A stretch of 64,000 bases of DNA from Malachius bipustulatus (GCA_910589415.1 OU342632.1:33927637-33991636); one strand, 5' to 3'; numbered from the stretch's first letter, positions 12,107-24,920 are shown. Numbers and translations: made by a program. The notes: generated by a model not told the origin, from the letters alone.

Positions 12107-13575
12107 ACTTAAATAAATATCAAACTCGGCAGCGTTCATTTTGTCGTCAGCTGCTGTGGTGCGCTCACAATAACACGTCATGTGGGTGATAGACAACATA
12201 CCGGGCGTTCCTGAGTGTTGTTCTAAAATGACGGGAAGAAGTATCAGGTGACAGTTGTAGATTGTAGATAACCTAAATTTTTTTTGATGTACTGCATGAT
12301 GTCGATTAGCTGATCTCACTAACTTATCACCCGTTTTTGTTACTACGCATGATGGGCGCGTGTTTCATCCTTTGAATTTCTTGAGATGTTTTGTCGTCCG
12401 TGCGTACTGCGTACACACTGCTTACAATATAAGTGGCTTAACCCTTTACGTTCATAATTTTGTTTTCAACAGTTTAGTTAGGGATATCTTCTTGTCTTGT
12501 ACGCATGGCGTTTATTGTGTTCGTATCCCTGGCTCACAGCATATTATATAGTGTCTTCTTCTTCTTCTTCTTCTTATTTAATGGCTTGGGCACCCTTGTA
12601 CATATAGCCAGCTTTCTAGTAAGTATGTCTGTCAAGTGTTAACTTGACTTGACATTTTTGTGTTGCGATTAGTGATGTATTGTGTCATTTGCAATTATCT
12701 GAGAGGAGTTAGTACATGGACAACACAACACAGGATAGACTCTTCTCTCTCTGGGGCAACAGCAACAGCATAGTGCGTTGTCAAGTTGTTCTCTTTGACA
12801 GGCTATGTGCGTGTTTATTGAACGAACAAAAACTAGCAGCTACGTATGTGCTGCTGAAATTGTCATTACTGTCAACTGTCATAGTTACAGGATCATAACA
12901 TAACCAAACACTGTAAGCATTCGTGAGATATGACCGTTCATATGGTGGAAAATTGGCCAATTTTGTACTGTCACTATAATAGCATGTCACTTCTAATTGT
13001 CACGTCTGATTTAGAAAAATTATTTTAAAACTGTGGTAGTTCAAATTCTCCTGTCAGCTGTCAGTTTGAATTTAATTATTGAAGATATTACTTATATGTT
13101 AATATCGTGTGATCCAGAAAATTTTTCATCAACTAGTGCCTATTGGAAGAGAGAGATGGCTATTGCAGTTATGTCTGAGCTCATTTTACTAAAATAATTT
13201 TAAAATAACTTTAGTAGTTCAAATTCTCATGTGTCATATGTAATTTCAATGTTTGTCAATTTCACTAAAATATTAAAGATGGGTATTGCGAAAAGCAATA
13301 ATTCGTGACTATAATTATATAAGAACCTGATGAAATGACTGGTATGTTACTAAACACCTAAGGTACCTTTAATTGCCACATTTTTATGATTCGTGCCATT
13401 TTTGACCACCATTCTTTATAAATTTTGTTATTGTTTGTGCGTTGGTTGGAATTGGAAGTGAAATTATAAAATTGTAAAATTATAAAACTCAAACTCGAAC
13501 TGAAACTGAATTGAATTGTTATTTTATCCTCTTTCAGAAAGACAGAATATTCTGTGTTTCTGAGATAACGACTTA
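12107..13575. repeat. Intergenic stretch with degenerate direct repeats
   Basis: TAGTTCAAATTCTC with flanking sequence occurs twice, at about 13038 and 13214, suggesting a degenerate unit of about 180 bp. A (CTT)n tract at about 12553-12577 leads into GGCTTGGGCACCCTTGTACA. That core word is amplified in the arrays at 42-46 kb. No gene is supported. Confidence 0.4.
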
Positions 13576-13636
13576 AGGTACCTGTATTACCGACACTAGG
13601 GCTTGTAAGCGTCAGTGTCGGTAATACAGGTACCCT
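13576..13636. repeat. Palindromic hairpin element, second copy
   Basis: The arms GGTACCTGTATTACCGACAC and GTGTCGGTAATACAGGTACC are perfect complements around a roughly 20-base loop. The loop contains GCTTGTAAGCGT. It is the best preserved of the family also seen at 3252-3308 and about 7690. Confidence 0.75.
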
Positions 13637-13749
13637 ACAACGACTCACGTTTTTCATCCTCCTTTTGAAATACAATAATCAATGCCAAATTGAAATTAGT
13701 AATAATGCTCAGCACCACACGTACTCAGCAGATGTTACTGTTCCAGGTT

Positions 13750-14205
13750 AGTTTCTTTACTCAATAAAGTTCATTATGCAATGCAAGTCTAGTCATGTTT
13801 TTATTTATTGTTCTATGATTTGTAGATCTTTGATTGGAGTAGTTCACTTACACACCTACCGACTGTTTGTGTTTTATCTGGCAAACATGCTTCATTTTAT
13901 TCAAGGCAATAGTTGAAGAAAAAATTTGTGGATCACAGATATTATGGCTTTCACCGATCAACAAAAACGTTTCATGCTGGAAATAATTCATCAGGAATTG
14001 ACAAAAATCGATGGCTAATGAATGGTATTCTCAAAAAAGTTCATTATATATAAGTCATGTTTTTGTTTATTGCGCCATGATCTGTACATCACTGATTGGA
14101 GTAGGTAGTTCAATTACACGCCTTCCAATTGTTTGTCTTTTATCTGGCAGACATGCTTCATTTTATTCAAGGCAGTAGTTGATGAAATATTTTGTGGATC
14201 ACACG
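13750..14205. repeat. Tandem duplication, two diverged copies
   Basis: AAAGTTCATTAT...TCATGTTTTT...GATTGGAGTAG...ACATGCTTCATTTTATTCAA...GTGGATCACA appears at about 13756-13940 and again at about 14037-14205. No open reading frame is shared. Confidence 0.6.
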
Positions 14206-15636
14206 ATATAATTCGATAGTAATAGTAATATGCATATTAAAGGTTAGGTGGGAGTAGAAAAATGAAGTCATTTAGTTCGTTTCGTGGTTGTTTTTAAAAA
14301 TAAATTGTCAACATGGCAACGTTGGCAAGACAGTAACTCCCCAAAACAGATCCAGTTGCCTTGGCTGTCATACTTCAACAATTAGTACGTCTACCGCTTA
14401 CTAGATGCCGCTAACAGTATGTCGAGAAATTTGACAAGTAAGTAGGCCGTAGAGAATGTCTCCAATGTCCTAAAATGGCAGCTCTCGTGGTGGTTGATAA
14501 ACTGTTGTGGCACAATAATAATAGTTCATGAAGCCCCCAACTAAATTAACAAAAAGTAATAAAATTAGGGATTGAAATGTTTGAGTTTTAAATGTAGTTG
14601 TTCGAAGCGGACACTTCCAGGAAGCCGAACTATTTGGTAAGTGGAATTAATAATGAAACACGATTGGAGAGAGAGTCGAGTGAGTGGTTAATTTTAGAGA
14701 AACCTGTTAGATTTTTTCTGATTTAATGAGAGTAATGGAGTTGGAATGAAAATGGGATGTCGAAATTATTTAAGCTAGCTGGCTAAATTATCTATTTCAA
14801 GTCGATAAGTTACCGTATCGTAGTGGGCTCAATTTTGTTGAGACATTGAAACTTTTAGCCTTGGCCTTAGGTAGGTAGGATTACTTAAGTTTTGTTTCAA
14901 CTCGAATAACTCACTCCAACAACATTGAATTTATTATTATCCTTTTGTAAACGCATAAAAATAAACCTGAGGTGGCTTGCGTAGGTAATTTCGCTAAAGG
15001 CCAATAATTTAGCACCTCGCACTTGATTTTCTTGATAATATAAATCATAATAATTCACAGTGGACTTTTCCTTGAACCCTCATGTTTAATTCGTTGCATA
15101 AGCTTGAACGTAGGTACTTTTAAATTTTTATAAATAAATATTCCTGCTGATTTAATGTGGTTGTTTGTTGTTGATTGTCGGTGAATAAAAAATATAAATA
15201 AAACATCGCCGGTCTGAGTAATAATAATATTAAAATCAGGCCGTTGAAGAATTATTATTCCTTTTACCTACCTTGACATTGAACTTGACTGTTTTATTAA
15301 ATTTCAACTTTCAAGGTAAACTTCGATCTATTGTCTTAGGCCATGAATTTTATATTGAAAGGTGATAAAATTACGATTGTTTCACCTAAACACCAAACAC
15401 CATCAAATTGTGACTATACCTATTTTGGGTAATATTTACTTTCCACGATCTTTCGCGTCCTCGAATTCTTCCTTGTTTTGATTTACTTAGGTATGTTTGT
15501 AATGATAATAGGTGCTAAGAATAATAACAATTATTATATAATAACAGAAACCTATTGACAAAATTCCTCGCAAAATTAAAATAATTATTTTGTCAATTTA
15601 CCCAGTAACTTCTAATTCTAGAATCAATTTTTTTTA
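14206..15636. other. Intergenic, no recognisable feature
   Basis: AT-rich sequence without a supported gene, RNA or clear transposon end. Confidence 0.3.
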
Positions 15637-16473
15637 TACAGTGTGTGTCACAGGCATGGTACACCCCCTTTTTTTTTCTTTTTTTTTTTGAGTAATTTTT
15701 TGAAATTTGGTACGTCGCATATTCTCGATAGAGCGCACTTTTTAGCAGAAAATTGAATTTTTTCTCACATCCGGTTTTTCCGGAAATGTTACCAACTTTT
15801 TATTTTTAAATGGGACACCCTATATATTATTATATTTTTCGATTCTATACATTTGTACGAATCCAACAATACCACATAAGTACCATTTTAAATGTCAAAT
15901 TTGTTTTTATTTAATTTTTGTATTTCTCAATTATAGTGTGCCATGACTATTTCGTTTTACTCCAATTGGATCATCGAATGCTAGAAAAATCGAATTTTTG
16001 TTCAAAGTACTAAATTAAGTGATTTATGGATAAATTATGCGCACCGGAATGATTTTTTGAGCTGGATTCATTTTTTTCAATTGGTACCATATTGGTACCG
16101 AGGTACCATCTACTAGTACTCTTAATTAGGGACATTTTGGTGTACCCATGTTGCATCTGTGACGAACACAACTGAAGTCATGGCACACTATAATTGAGAA
16201 ATAAAAAATTAAATAAAAACAAATTTGACATTTAAAATGGTACTTATGTGGTATCGTTGGATTCGTACAAAATGTATAGAGTCAAAAAATATAATAATAT
16301 ATAGGGTGTCCCATTTAATAATAAAAAGTTGGTTACATTTCCGGGAAAACCGGATGTGGGAAAAAATTCAATTTTCTGCTAAAAAGTGCGCTCTATCGAG
16401 AATATGCGATCTACCAAATTTCAAAAAATAAAGAAAAAAAAGGGGGTGTACCATGCCTGTGACACTCATTGTA
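15637..16473. mobile_element. Palindromic foldback element, CAGTGTGTGTCAC termini
   Basis: The left arm starts TACAGTGTGTGTCACAGGCA and the right arm ends TGCCTGTGACACTCATTGTA. Both arms carry ATGGTACACCCCC, ATTCTCGATAGAGCGCAC and AATGGGACACCCTATATA in mirror order over about 300 bp. The centre (about 15960-16180) is single copy. TA is present at both edges. Confidence 0.75.
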
Positions 16474-16535
16474 ATATAGGGTGTATCTTAGACTATTAAA
16501 TAAAAGATATAAAATATATTTATTAATAGTCTATT

Positions 16536-17667
16536 AGGGTGTATCAGAGATGTTGGGCCAAACTTGAAGGGGTGGCTCCTTCTCATTAATGTAAGTTTAA
16601 AAAATAAGTTTCAGCTCAAAATGAGGTTTCCTTTAAAAGATACAGGGTCAACTTAAAAAAAAGAGTTATTTATAAAAAAAGTTTTTAGTTATTTATTACT
16701 CGTGTAAATTTAAACTGATTTTGATGATACTTGGCATGAACAATAAACAAACAAATGCCTTTAATTTCTATCTCGGATTTTTCGATGTCTTCCAGTGGCG
16801 TAGATATTCGGAGTTTTTTCCTTTTTCCCTTTTTTTCCCTCCTTATCTTTTACCGCTGACTTTTTTCCAATTACAGAACCGTTATTCGATTGCCCAACAA
16901 AAAGTATTCCTTAATTTTTTTCATGCGTCTCGCCATTTTTGAGATATTTTAAGTTTCCTCAAGAAATGTCGCTAATCTAATATTCATGGTTGGAGCCACC
17001 TTTTTTTCCTTGTCTTTCACGCCACTGACTTTATTGCAAATACAAAAACGTCGTTTATTAGCCAATGGATTTTAGAACCAAAAAGATTTCTTTAGCTTTT
17101 CCCATACGACGCACTATTTTTGAGATATTTAAAGTTTCCTCAGGCAATGTCACTAATCATTGATAATAACATTTTGCATAAAAATTCTATAGTCGGATAA
17201 ATTTTAATGAAGTCATCAATTTTGTAATAACATTACATGAGAAAAATTCAAATATTTCAAAAACGGTGCGGCATATGGAAAAACCTAAAGGATAGTTTTT
17301 TATTCTAAACTGCTTGGACTATTGCACAACGGTTTTGTATTTGCAATAAAGCCAGTGGCGTTAAATATAGGATAGGGAGGGAAAAGTGATCAATCCTGAC
17401 TATCTACGCCACTGAAAGACATCTACAAAATCTGAAATACACTAATTAAAGAGTTTTGTTTGCTTATTGTTCATGACGAGGTTCATCAAAATCGGTGTAA
17501 ATTTACACGAGTAATAAATAACTAAAAACTCTTATATTTATTTTTTTAAAGTTTGACACCCTGTATCTTTTAAATGAAACGTCATTTTGAGCTGAAACTT
17601 ATTTTTTAATACATTTATGAGAGGAACACCACCCGTTCAATTTTGGCCCAACATCTCTGATACACCC
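16536..17667. mobile_element. Palindromic foldback element, GGGTGTATCAGAGATG termini
   Basis: The left end GGGTGTATCAGAGATGTTGG is mirrored at 17645-17667 as CCAACATCTCTGATACACCC. Internal mirrored words include TTTACACGAGTAATAAATAA and GCCAGTGGCG. Just upstream (16480-16545) a small hairpin repeats GGGTGTATC and TAGACTATTAA. Confidence 0.7.
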
Positions 17668-17892
17668 CTGTAGGTATGTTGACAATAATTATTATTAATT
17701 ATTGACAAATCTACTGACTAGGTAGGTACATGTATAGGACTGGTCTAGGGCGATACCGAGTTGGGCGAAGAATTTTGTTCTTCCATAATCCCAGGGCTCA
17801 GTTGGGCGAGAATCGAGAAGTGAGGGGATTATAAGAGATAATGAAACATAACTCGACAGGCGAGAAATACATGTGAGGCCTTTCCCATATAC

Positions 17893-18545
17893 AGGGTGTC
17901 AATTTGAAAACTTGCCACCCCCTATTTTTTCCTTAAACAATGTTTCTGAAAAAAATCCCGAGACAGGTAGATTTTATATTCGAGGGGGACACATGAAAAG
18001 CATGAATTCAATGTTCCTGCTTCATCCCCTTATTAGACAGGGTTACTACCCTGTTGAAAATTTCAAATAGCAGTAGGGGTTGAGTGATACATCATTTTTA
18101 GGGTATTTTGATTCTCTTTATGATGACACCAAAAAAAGGAAAATCCAACAACCGGTTCTCGAGTTATTAATTTTTCAATAATCTAAAAATTGCCTTGTTT
18201 GAAAATTATGGAAATCGAGACACCTCGATTTTATTACCGAAGGAGACACATTCACGATTTATTTCAGTTATTAGGTCGACTCTAAGTTAACCCCGAGCAA
18301 CGGCAGGTTTCCCACCCTAAATCATAAGTAGGAAAGGGCAAAGGGGGTTGAGTGACACCCTATGTTAAAGCTTCCATTAAAACAACTATTTATCTTCGAA
18401 ATTGATATTTTATTGATCATCACAAAAACTGTTCAAAATGTTGTCCGTTTTTTTCCAAGCAGTAATAAAGTCTGTTTTGAAACTCTGTCCTGACATTCTG
18501 AAACACTTCAACTGTGAGTGACCGGCACGCTTCTGTTCTGTTATT
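17893..18545 (-). mobile_element. DNA transposon remnant with a transposase C-terminus fragment
   Basis: The minus strand at about 18508-18420 reads a frame with NRLYYCLEKNGQHFEQFL followed by a stop. This resembles the common C-terminal signature of arthropod DDE transposases (R-x-C-x-x-x-x-G-x-H-F-E-x-x-L). Downstream on that strand an end-like GGGTGTCACTCAACCCC occurs at about 18361, and CAGGGTGTCAATTTG lies at about 17892. The remaining coding sequence is lost. Family placement is inference. Confidence 0.45.
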
Positions 18546-18819
18546 TTTTTTTTTTAGTCGAATATCAAACTATAAACCCTAACCTCTAAACTGAAAGGTG
18601 ACTTCTCATTAAGCAATCAATTTTTGTAAATTTGGCTCGAAATTTTGATAATTGACAAGACTGGCATAAAATATAATTATTTTTCTTCGCTTTCTCGATT
18701 TTATCTACCAATCCATTGTTACGAACTTCCACTTTATTTTCGTAATTAGCTTTAAAATAATAATTTTCCAGTAATTATTTACTAATACATACCCGAAAAC
18801 GACGTCTGAATAATAAATA

Positions 18820-19150
18820 ATCACCTTTTCTTCTTCCCTCTCAATTCTCTTCAGTTATCACTTTTTTCTAAACGCTTAAGACTAAACACAGCTAAAGTTC
18901 TTCTGATTCACGTGCACAGTAGGTACTTCTCTCTAACTAGCTTCCCCGTCATTCGTCTCTAACTCAACCGACCACCTGATCTGACTTTCGAACGCGTTCC
19001 TTATATAGGGGGCAGCTGTCATTCTCGAACGTCAAGTGTCGCCAAACTGTCATGTTCGCGTGCAAATATCCCGAACCTCAGTTCAGTCCGTTCCGAACGA
19101 GTCTAGATTCTGATTCTATCGGGGCCAGAATTGACGCGAATTTTTTTCTT
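18820..19150. repeat. Repeat with promoter-like block shared with 31240-31570
   Basis: CGAACGCGTTCCTTATATAG occurs near 18990 and again near 31469. Both copies are preceded by TC-rich sequence with GTCTCTAACTC or GTCTCAACTCC, and both are followed by TCTC(G/A)(A)AACGTCAA. The TTATATA word is TATA-box-like. Such a block could be the internal promoter of a retroelement, but no coding part is attached. Confidence 0.45.
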
Positions 19151-19218
19151 CGACTTTCTAGATTCTTTCTACCGACGATTATTAATTAAACACATACATA
19201 CACAGAGAGATAGAAAGC

Positions 19219-19219
<1 letters not shown>

Positions 19220-19252
<33 letters not shown>
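19220..19252. repeat. (GA)n microsatellite
   Basis: About 16 uninterrupted GA units, ending in GAGGGGAG. Confidence 0.95.
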
Positions 19253-19256
<4 letters not shown>

Positions 19257-19259
19257 AGA

Positions 19260-20751
19260 ATGTTTTGGGTTAAAGTTGCTGAATCCAGTCGCGTTTTAAT
19301 ATAATGAAGGAAAAATGATTCCAGCGCCTTTGGTCAGCGTCCTTGATCCTTATTCGTGGTTTTGATTAATTTAAATAAATATTTTTTGGAAAAATGTTTA
19401 TAAAACAATCATAATAATTATTGTAGCGCATAAATTGAAATTTGCAATACATTCAAGAATCTTATCTTCAAGGAGTAAATTAGGTGACCTTTGAATGACC
19501 TAATTATAAAAGAAAATATAAAATCACACTAAAACTTTAATTTTTGGAAATTAGAGAGATAGGTATGTTAAAATATGACAATTTTCTTCAAGCTACCGCT
19601 AATAAATAATTATAATGTATACGGTACAAATAAATGAAATATTTGTGCAATAAAATTGCTCAAAATGCATGCAAAAGCCAATTAGATTACTCTATCTCTT
19701 ATTATAATTTTTCTCAGACGACCACTGTTTACATAACCTACCAAGAAGATTTATAATTTATGAGGTCAGGGACTCTGGCAACTGATAGGCGATAGTATCC
19801 AAGTTTTATTAGGTGTTCCTCTTGCAAGGCCGTCTTGATCTATTACTATTACCTCTTCCATTTCTATGGAGATGAACTAAATGCAGCCTTGGACAATTTA
19901 TTGTTTGAAGTTACAAAAAATTTTGTTCAATTTAATACTTCGAAAACCACCGAAGCATTATACCTACTTATTTCCTCCGTATGCGTTATTAAACTTGTAA
20001 CTAATCGTTAATAAGTACGACTGTGAGTTCGTGGCCATAAAATGAAAGTTACTTGACGTTTCGAGAATGTCTGCTCTAACGTTTAAAGGCGGCGTAGATG
20101 CGCAGTAATAGTCTAATTTAGAGAAAGAGCTAAAGTTTTATTTAGAGGAATAGTGAAATGACAACTGAAGGAAAGTGAATTGAGATACTTATTAAAAGAA
20201 GAATTCTTATTTTATGGACGACATTATTGAGATAAATAATAGTGATAGGGAACCAAATATTTAGATTAGACCAGAGCAGGATTAATAATTATTGTTGAGC
20301 TATTATTATACACTATTATCATAGGGTGTAGTACCAGAGCTATGCCCAAGATCGACACAGGAACACAAGTAAATTTCAAATAAGTTGTACTGACCTTGCT
20401 GATTACATCGGTGTCCCGATGAGTTGATTGGTAATAGGGCACTTGGTTAATTAACGAAGTTGTAATAAGATTTAATGTTCACAATGCACGAGTAATTGTT
20501 GCGACATGATTTAGGGAATATCTGACGATTCCCAACGAAACGATTAATTAACGAGGTTTGTAAGTCTCATCAGTTAATGTTCTAAGATTGACTAATACCG
20601 GATAACTTGGGGGGAGTAGCTGATGACCCTAATGATGAACGAAACGATTCGAACCTCCCCGTTATCTCTCCAAAGGTATTGAATCGATTAATGAACTAGA
20701 AAACTAATTACAACGACAGATAGGAACAAATGGATTGTCATCTAGTCATAA
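19260..20751. other. Intergenic, no recognisable feature
   Basis: AT-rich sequence without a supported gene. Two blocks near 20540 and 20640 repeat GAAACGATT words weakly. Confidence 0.3.
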
Positions 20752-21933
20752 TATACAGGGTGATTCAAAATTCAGTGCAAAGATTTTAAGGGCGTATTTA
20801 CCAGTCAAAAATAAGAAGTTTTTTCATATAATCGTATTTCCTAACTTGCTTCGTTTTCTAGATACAGGGTGTAAAATTTTGGAAAAAAAATCGATTTTTA
20901 TCAATTTCTCAAAAACGTCTTAGCCGATTTAAATAAAATTTTATAGGCTTATTTGTTGTCATCAGGGCCTTCCTTTGATGGGAATAACTTGAATTTATTA
21001 ATTCCAGTGGCGTCTCAGGGGGCTACCTGAATTAAATTAAATGAATCTCAATAATCGATGTGAATTTATTACTTGTTTTAATAGGGCCTGGCACAGATTT
21101 TGATTTTTTTCTTTGAAACAAAGCTAGAGACGAGTAAAGCTCAGGAGGCAAGAAAGTTACATTATTGATTGCTTAATCTAAAAAAAATTATAAATTGTCA
21201 AAAGAGCAGTGGCGTACCATAATTTTACCTATAAGTTTCAAGTAGGTAGTCCCCTAAGACGCTACTGGAATTAATAAATTTATAGTAGGATTAAGTTCAA
21301 AAAGTCAGATGTGACGTCACACTAACCGTCCGAATTAATATTTTTAATTTCACCAGAAAATGTCAAACAGTTAATTGTCAAGTTGTGAACGAGCGTAAAT
21401 TATTGAAGGAATCATTCCAACAATGAATTGAACCGCTTACGTCAGTTTGAGAGCCACTGACAACTACATAAAATTTATTCACGTAATGACATTCTATCCT
21501 CTGTGTTGTGCATTTAATTCTCATTCAAATCAAAACCAATGTTGACGTATACTTATTTATGCGGGATGGAGTGTTTAGACAAACTGGACGGTTACTATAA
21601 AAACCACGTATAGGAAACAAAATAAATCGAACTATCAAAAGGATGTGTATTCTTAATCGATACGTATGACTTTTTAGACTTTATTGGACTATATGCTATT
21701 CCCATCAAAGGAAGTTCCTTATAACGACAAATAAGCCTACCAAATTTTATTTAAACCGGCTGAAAGGTTTTCGAGTAATTAATAAAAAATCGATTTTTTT
21801 TTCTAAATTTTACACCCTGTATCTAGAAAACGAAGCAAGTTAGGACATACGATTATATGAAAATATTTTCTTATTTTTGGCTGGTAAATAAGCCCTTAAA
21901 ATCTTTGCACTGAATTTTGAATCACCCTGTATA
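20752..21933. mobile_element. Palindromic foldback element, TATACAGGGTGATTC termini, with a nested insertion
   Basis: The left end TATACAGGGTGATTCAAAAT is mirrored at the right as ATTTTGAATCACCCTGTATA. Long mirrored arms include CTTGCTTCGTTTTCTAGATA next to CAGGGTGTAAAATTTT. The right arm is split by a separate MITE at 21281-21693. The mirrored words AATTAATAAATT and ATTCCCATCAAAGG flank it. Confidence 0.75.
21281..21693 (+). mobile_element. 413-bp MITE with TATAGT termini, inserted in a foldback arm
   Basis: The left end TATAGTAGGATTAAGTTCAA and the reverse complement of the right end, TATAGTCCAATAAAGTCTAA, are imperfect inverted repeats of about 26 bp, both followed by AAAAGTC. A second full-length copy lies in the opposite orientation at 47714-48140. 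The termini fit a TA target site. There is no open reading frame. Confidence 0.8.
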
Positions 21934-21940
21934 GTATAAA

Positions 21941-22424
21941 CCATATATCTAATAATACTACCATATTGCTAGTAGGGGTCTGGAGATGGATGAAATCATC
22001 ACGGTGCGTCTCACATATATGCGTCTATCTTTCTCTCGTAAGTACTTTGAGTCCTACGCGCATGTCCGAGAATTGAACACGCCTTCAAGCGCGCATCAGA
22101 TTTCACTGATTCGACCCGCCAGACGTGTGAGACGTGACGCTTGCCCACAATGGTCGAGTACTCTTATGCCCGTATTCACAAACGATAATTTCCTAAATAA
22201 TTACGTAATCAATTATCCCCATCTCATTCTATTGCAAAAAAAAAAACTGCATATCTCCATCTCACTCATTTAATTAATTATGTAATTATTTAGGAAATTA
22301 TCGTTTGTGAATACGGGCATTAGTCTAAAAAGAGATAGTCAGTCAAGTAGTCGATTGCTGTCTCACTCAGTCCGTGATACTTTCACTTACGGGCGCTAGC
22401 AATATAGTAGTATTAGATATATGG
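21941..22424. mobile_element. 484-bp MITE with TATAAA flanks, containing another MITE
   Basis: The left end CCATATATCTAATAATACTA and the reverse complement of the right end, CCATATATCTAATACTACTA, form a TIR of about 32 bp that includes ATTGCTAG. TATAAA flanks both sides (21935-21940 and 22425-22430) and looks like the target duplication. Confidence 0.75.
22168..22322. mobile_element. Short nested MITE, GCCCGTATTCACAAACG termini
   Basis: TGCCCGTATTCACAAACGAT and the mirrored ATCGTTTGTGAATACGGGCA enclose an AT-rich centre. The arms extend about 45 bp through TTTCCTAAATAATTA. It sits inside the 21941-22424 element. Confidence 0.75.
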
Positions 22425-22431
22425 TATAAAC

Positions 22432-23196
22432 ATCTCTTTACAGTAATAACCTTTCAGAATAATAATTTTTTTTTTAACTGTCACGAAGGAGAAGAAGAAG
22501 AATAATTATGACAGACCTTTTATTCCTGTGCATTTAGTCATGCAGCTTTGTTAATATCGTTTGATTGGTGGACATATCAATCAAGGGACAATTATTATTA
22601 TTGATGATCCAAATTAGGTTTTAATGATTTTAATAACTCAATTAATAATTTATATTACAAGTTTGACGCTTCTGTCATAGGTTGTTGATTTCTTTCGTTA
22701 TTATTATTTTTTTTGTATTACTTTCGCCTTCCATTATTTGCTGAATTTTTATCTTCTAAGGTTTTAGAGATTTAAATTATTTGAAATGGTCTCATTCGTT
22801 GACTTGCGCGATAAAATGATAGTAACTTGATATACTATTTCTTATTATAGAATCCACAATTTGTTTCTACTTCCTTTAATAATTATTATTGCAATAAATT
22901 ACAGAAAAAATGAATAAATAACGGTAATGGAAGTTTTTTGACCCGACCGTATTATAATCTTATCGTCTTAGAAGATATTCACCTTTAATTTCTCTCACAG
23001 ACTGGCTTCATCATTGTCTCATTGCTTATTTTTGTTTACTTAAATTTAGTAATACTCTGGAAGGGTTCTGATTGTGTCCACAAACATCTTGCTTGTTTCT
23101 CTAGAAACGCCAACGCCATCTACATGTGACGTCATAATAGGGAATCTACTTTATTAAGATCCCCGAAACATATCTGATCATTTCACTGTGGGTGTT
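22432..23196. other. Intergenic, no recognisable feature
   Basis: AT-rich with ATT-type simple repeats. No gene is supported. Confidence 0.3.
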
Positions 23197-23395
23197 TGTA
23201 ACTCACCAGAACCAGCACCAGCATACGTCACACGAATGTAATGCAGTTCAAACCAATGAGAAGGCACTTTATATTATAACTCAGCTGAAGAACGCAGCCA
23301 CTTTTGTAAATCGACCTCGACCGATCAAAGGGATCGATAAAGGTGCGTTCTAATTGAACTGAACTAGCACCCGTGACGTATGCTGGTGAGTTACA
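23197..23395. mobile_element. Small inverted-repeat element, TGTAACTCACCAG termini
   Basis: TGTAACTCACCAG and CATACGTCAC at the left are mirrored as GTGACGTATGCTGGTGAGTTA at the right. The left arm has a roughly 12-base duplication of ACCAGCACCAG. About 199 bp. Confidence 0.55.
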
Positions 23396-23649
23396 CATTG
23401 CAAAATAATTACGCCAGTCTTGAAGATTATTATTATTATTAGAAAATTAATTATTATATTGATAAATAAATATTAAAACCTCGACAAAATAATGACTGAT
23501 GATGTAGAGAGATGTTTGTACAAGTCGATTCGCATAAAAAAAATAAACACGATCGTACACGTCACGAAACATTTTTCAAATTTAATGACGAAGTTTATTT
23601 TTTCCCGATTAAATTTAATTCAAATTGGCAACGCTGTTTTTCAACTGGC

Positions 23650-24920
23650 GTAATAAGCTCACCAAGGCTTAGTATAGGATGTGGTACATGACATGCACGG
23701 CGAGATACAGTTTGGTCAGTCGTCCATCGTCCTCCAAACTCGCGCAAGAAGCGAGGTTCTTCTTTTTCTCGCGCCTCTCAAATCTCGCGCGCCACCAACA
23801 AGAGAAAAAAAACCCGGAGAGGTGCAGCTGTCTCGAAAGCGAACTTTGCAGCTTTGGGATTTTTCTCGTTTTATTTTCGAGTGTCTCTGGGTCAATGATG
23901 TGCATTCAAAATAGCGAACAGTAGGGGGACGATTGGTTCTTTCGCTTTTTTTTGAGTGGGGCTTCAGTAGTGAAAATCGTCACTTTTATTATTAATTATT
24001 ATTTATTTATTTATTAAAAGTTCTTCTAATGGATTTGTGTTGAGTAAACCATACAGAGAATAAAATAAAGATTGCTCATCAGCAATATGGATTCATGGAT
24101 GCACGATATGGTAATTTTTCTAATTATTATTATTATTTATTGTATGTGTGTAGGCTTAATGAATTGTTTTTATTTATAAATCTTTCGTTATCATTTCATT
24201 TGATATATTGCTAGATAGGAAAAGCGCGTGTCGGTATAATGAGTGTAATTTCATAGCGTTACGTAACGATTTGCATGTAATTTTATCTAAACAATAAGAC
24301 TAACGAGTGAACAAAATTGCGTGACGTTTGATTGTAAAATACTTTGGCGCGAGGAAATACCGAGAATTTCCATCTTTTTAAAGTTAAAAATAATTATCAA
24401 TTAGTGTGACAACGGTTTTACATATTTTTTTAAGCTATAAATGATCAATTATTAGAACCAATCATTTTTTTCCCCAACAAGATGGAGCGTCTCCACATTT
24501 TGCTTAGGTCGTAATGAGTTTTTGAATATAATCCCTAACTTTAATAAAAAAAATATTATATAAGGATTATGCCACGTTGTTAACACGAATTAAAAAGTAT
24601 AAAATAATTCGTATAGATATGGAAATGCTTGTATGATTTAAAACGAAAAACTTTCTTATAGTTGAAATCAACTTACTCTCTACACATCATACTATTATCA
24701 ATAGCATGCCCTTATTAAACACGTGGAAAATTATTTACCTAATACTTTTTGAATGTGGTGTATTAAAAAATATATTTAGGTAATAATTTTCTGCGTTTTA
24801 GTTTTGTATATGTATGTGAAATTTTAACTTTCGGGCTCCGATAGTTGGCTCCGACCACGCGCTCTCTCTTTGACGCTCACGTTTTTACCGTGCTTGTAGC
24901 TGACTCCTAGCGGTGCTCGG
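23650..24920. other. GC-richer island followed by AT-rich intergenic sequence
   Basis: 23650-23950 is GC- and CpG-richer than its surroundings and contains CTCGCGCGCCACC. It does not resemble a repeat seen elsewhere here. It could be a promoter or noncoding first exon, but no splice partner or coding frame can be assigned. Confidence 0.25.

Noticed and set aside
23669..23924. Three overlapping 77-81 codon frames on both strands
   Set aside because: Mutually overlapping frames in a CpG-rich island reflect base composition; none is family-like.
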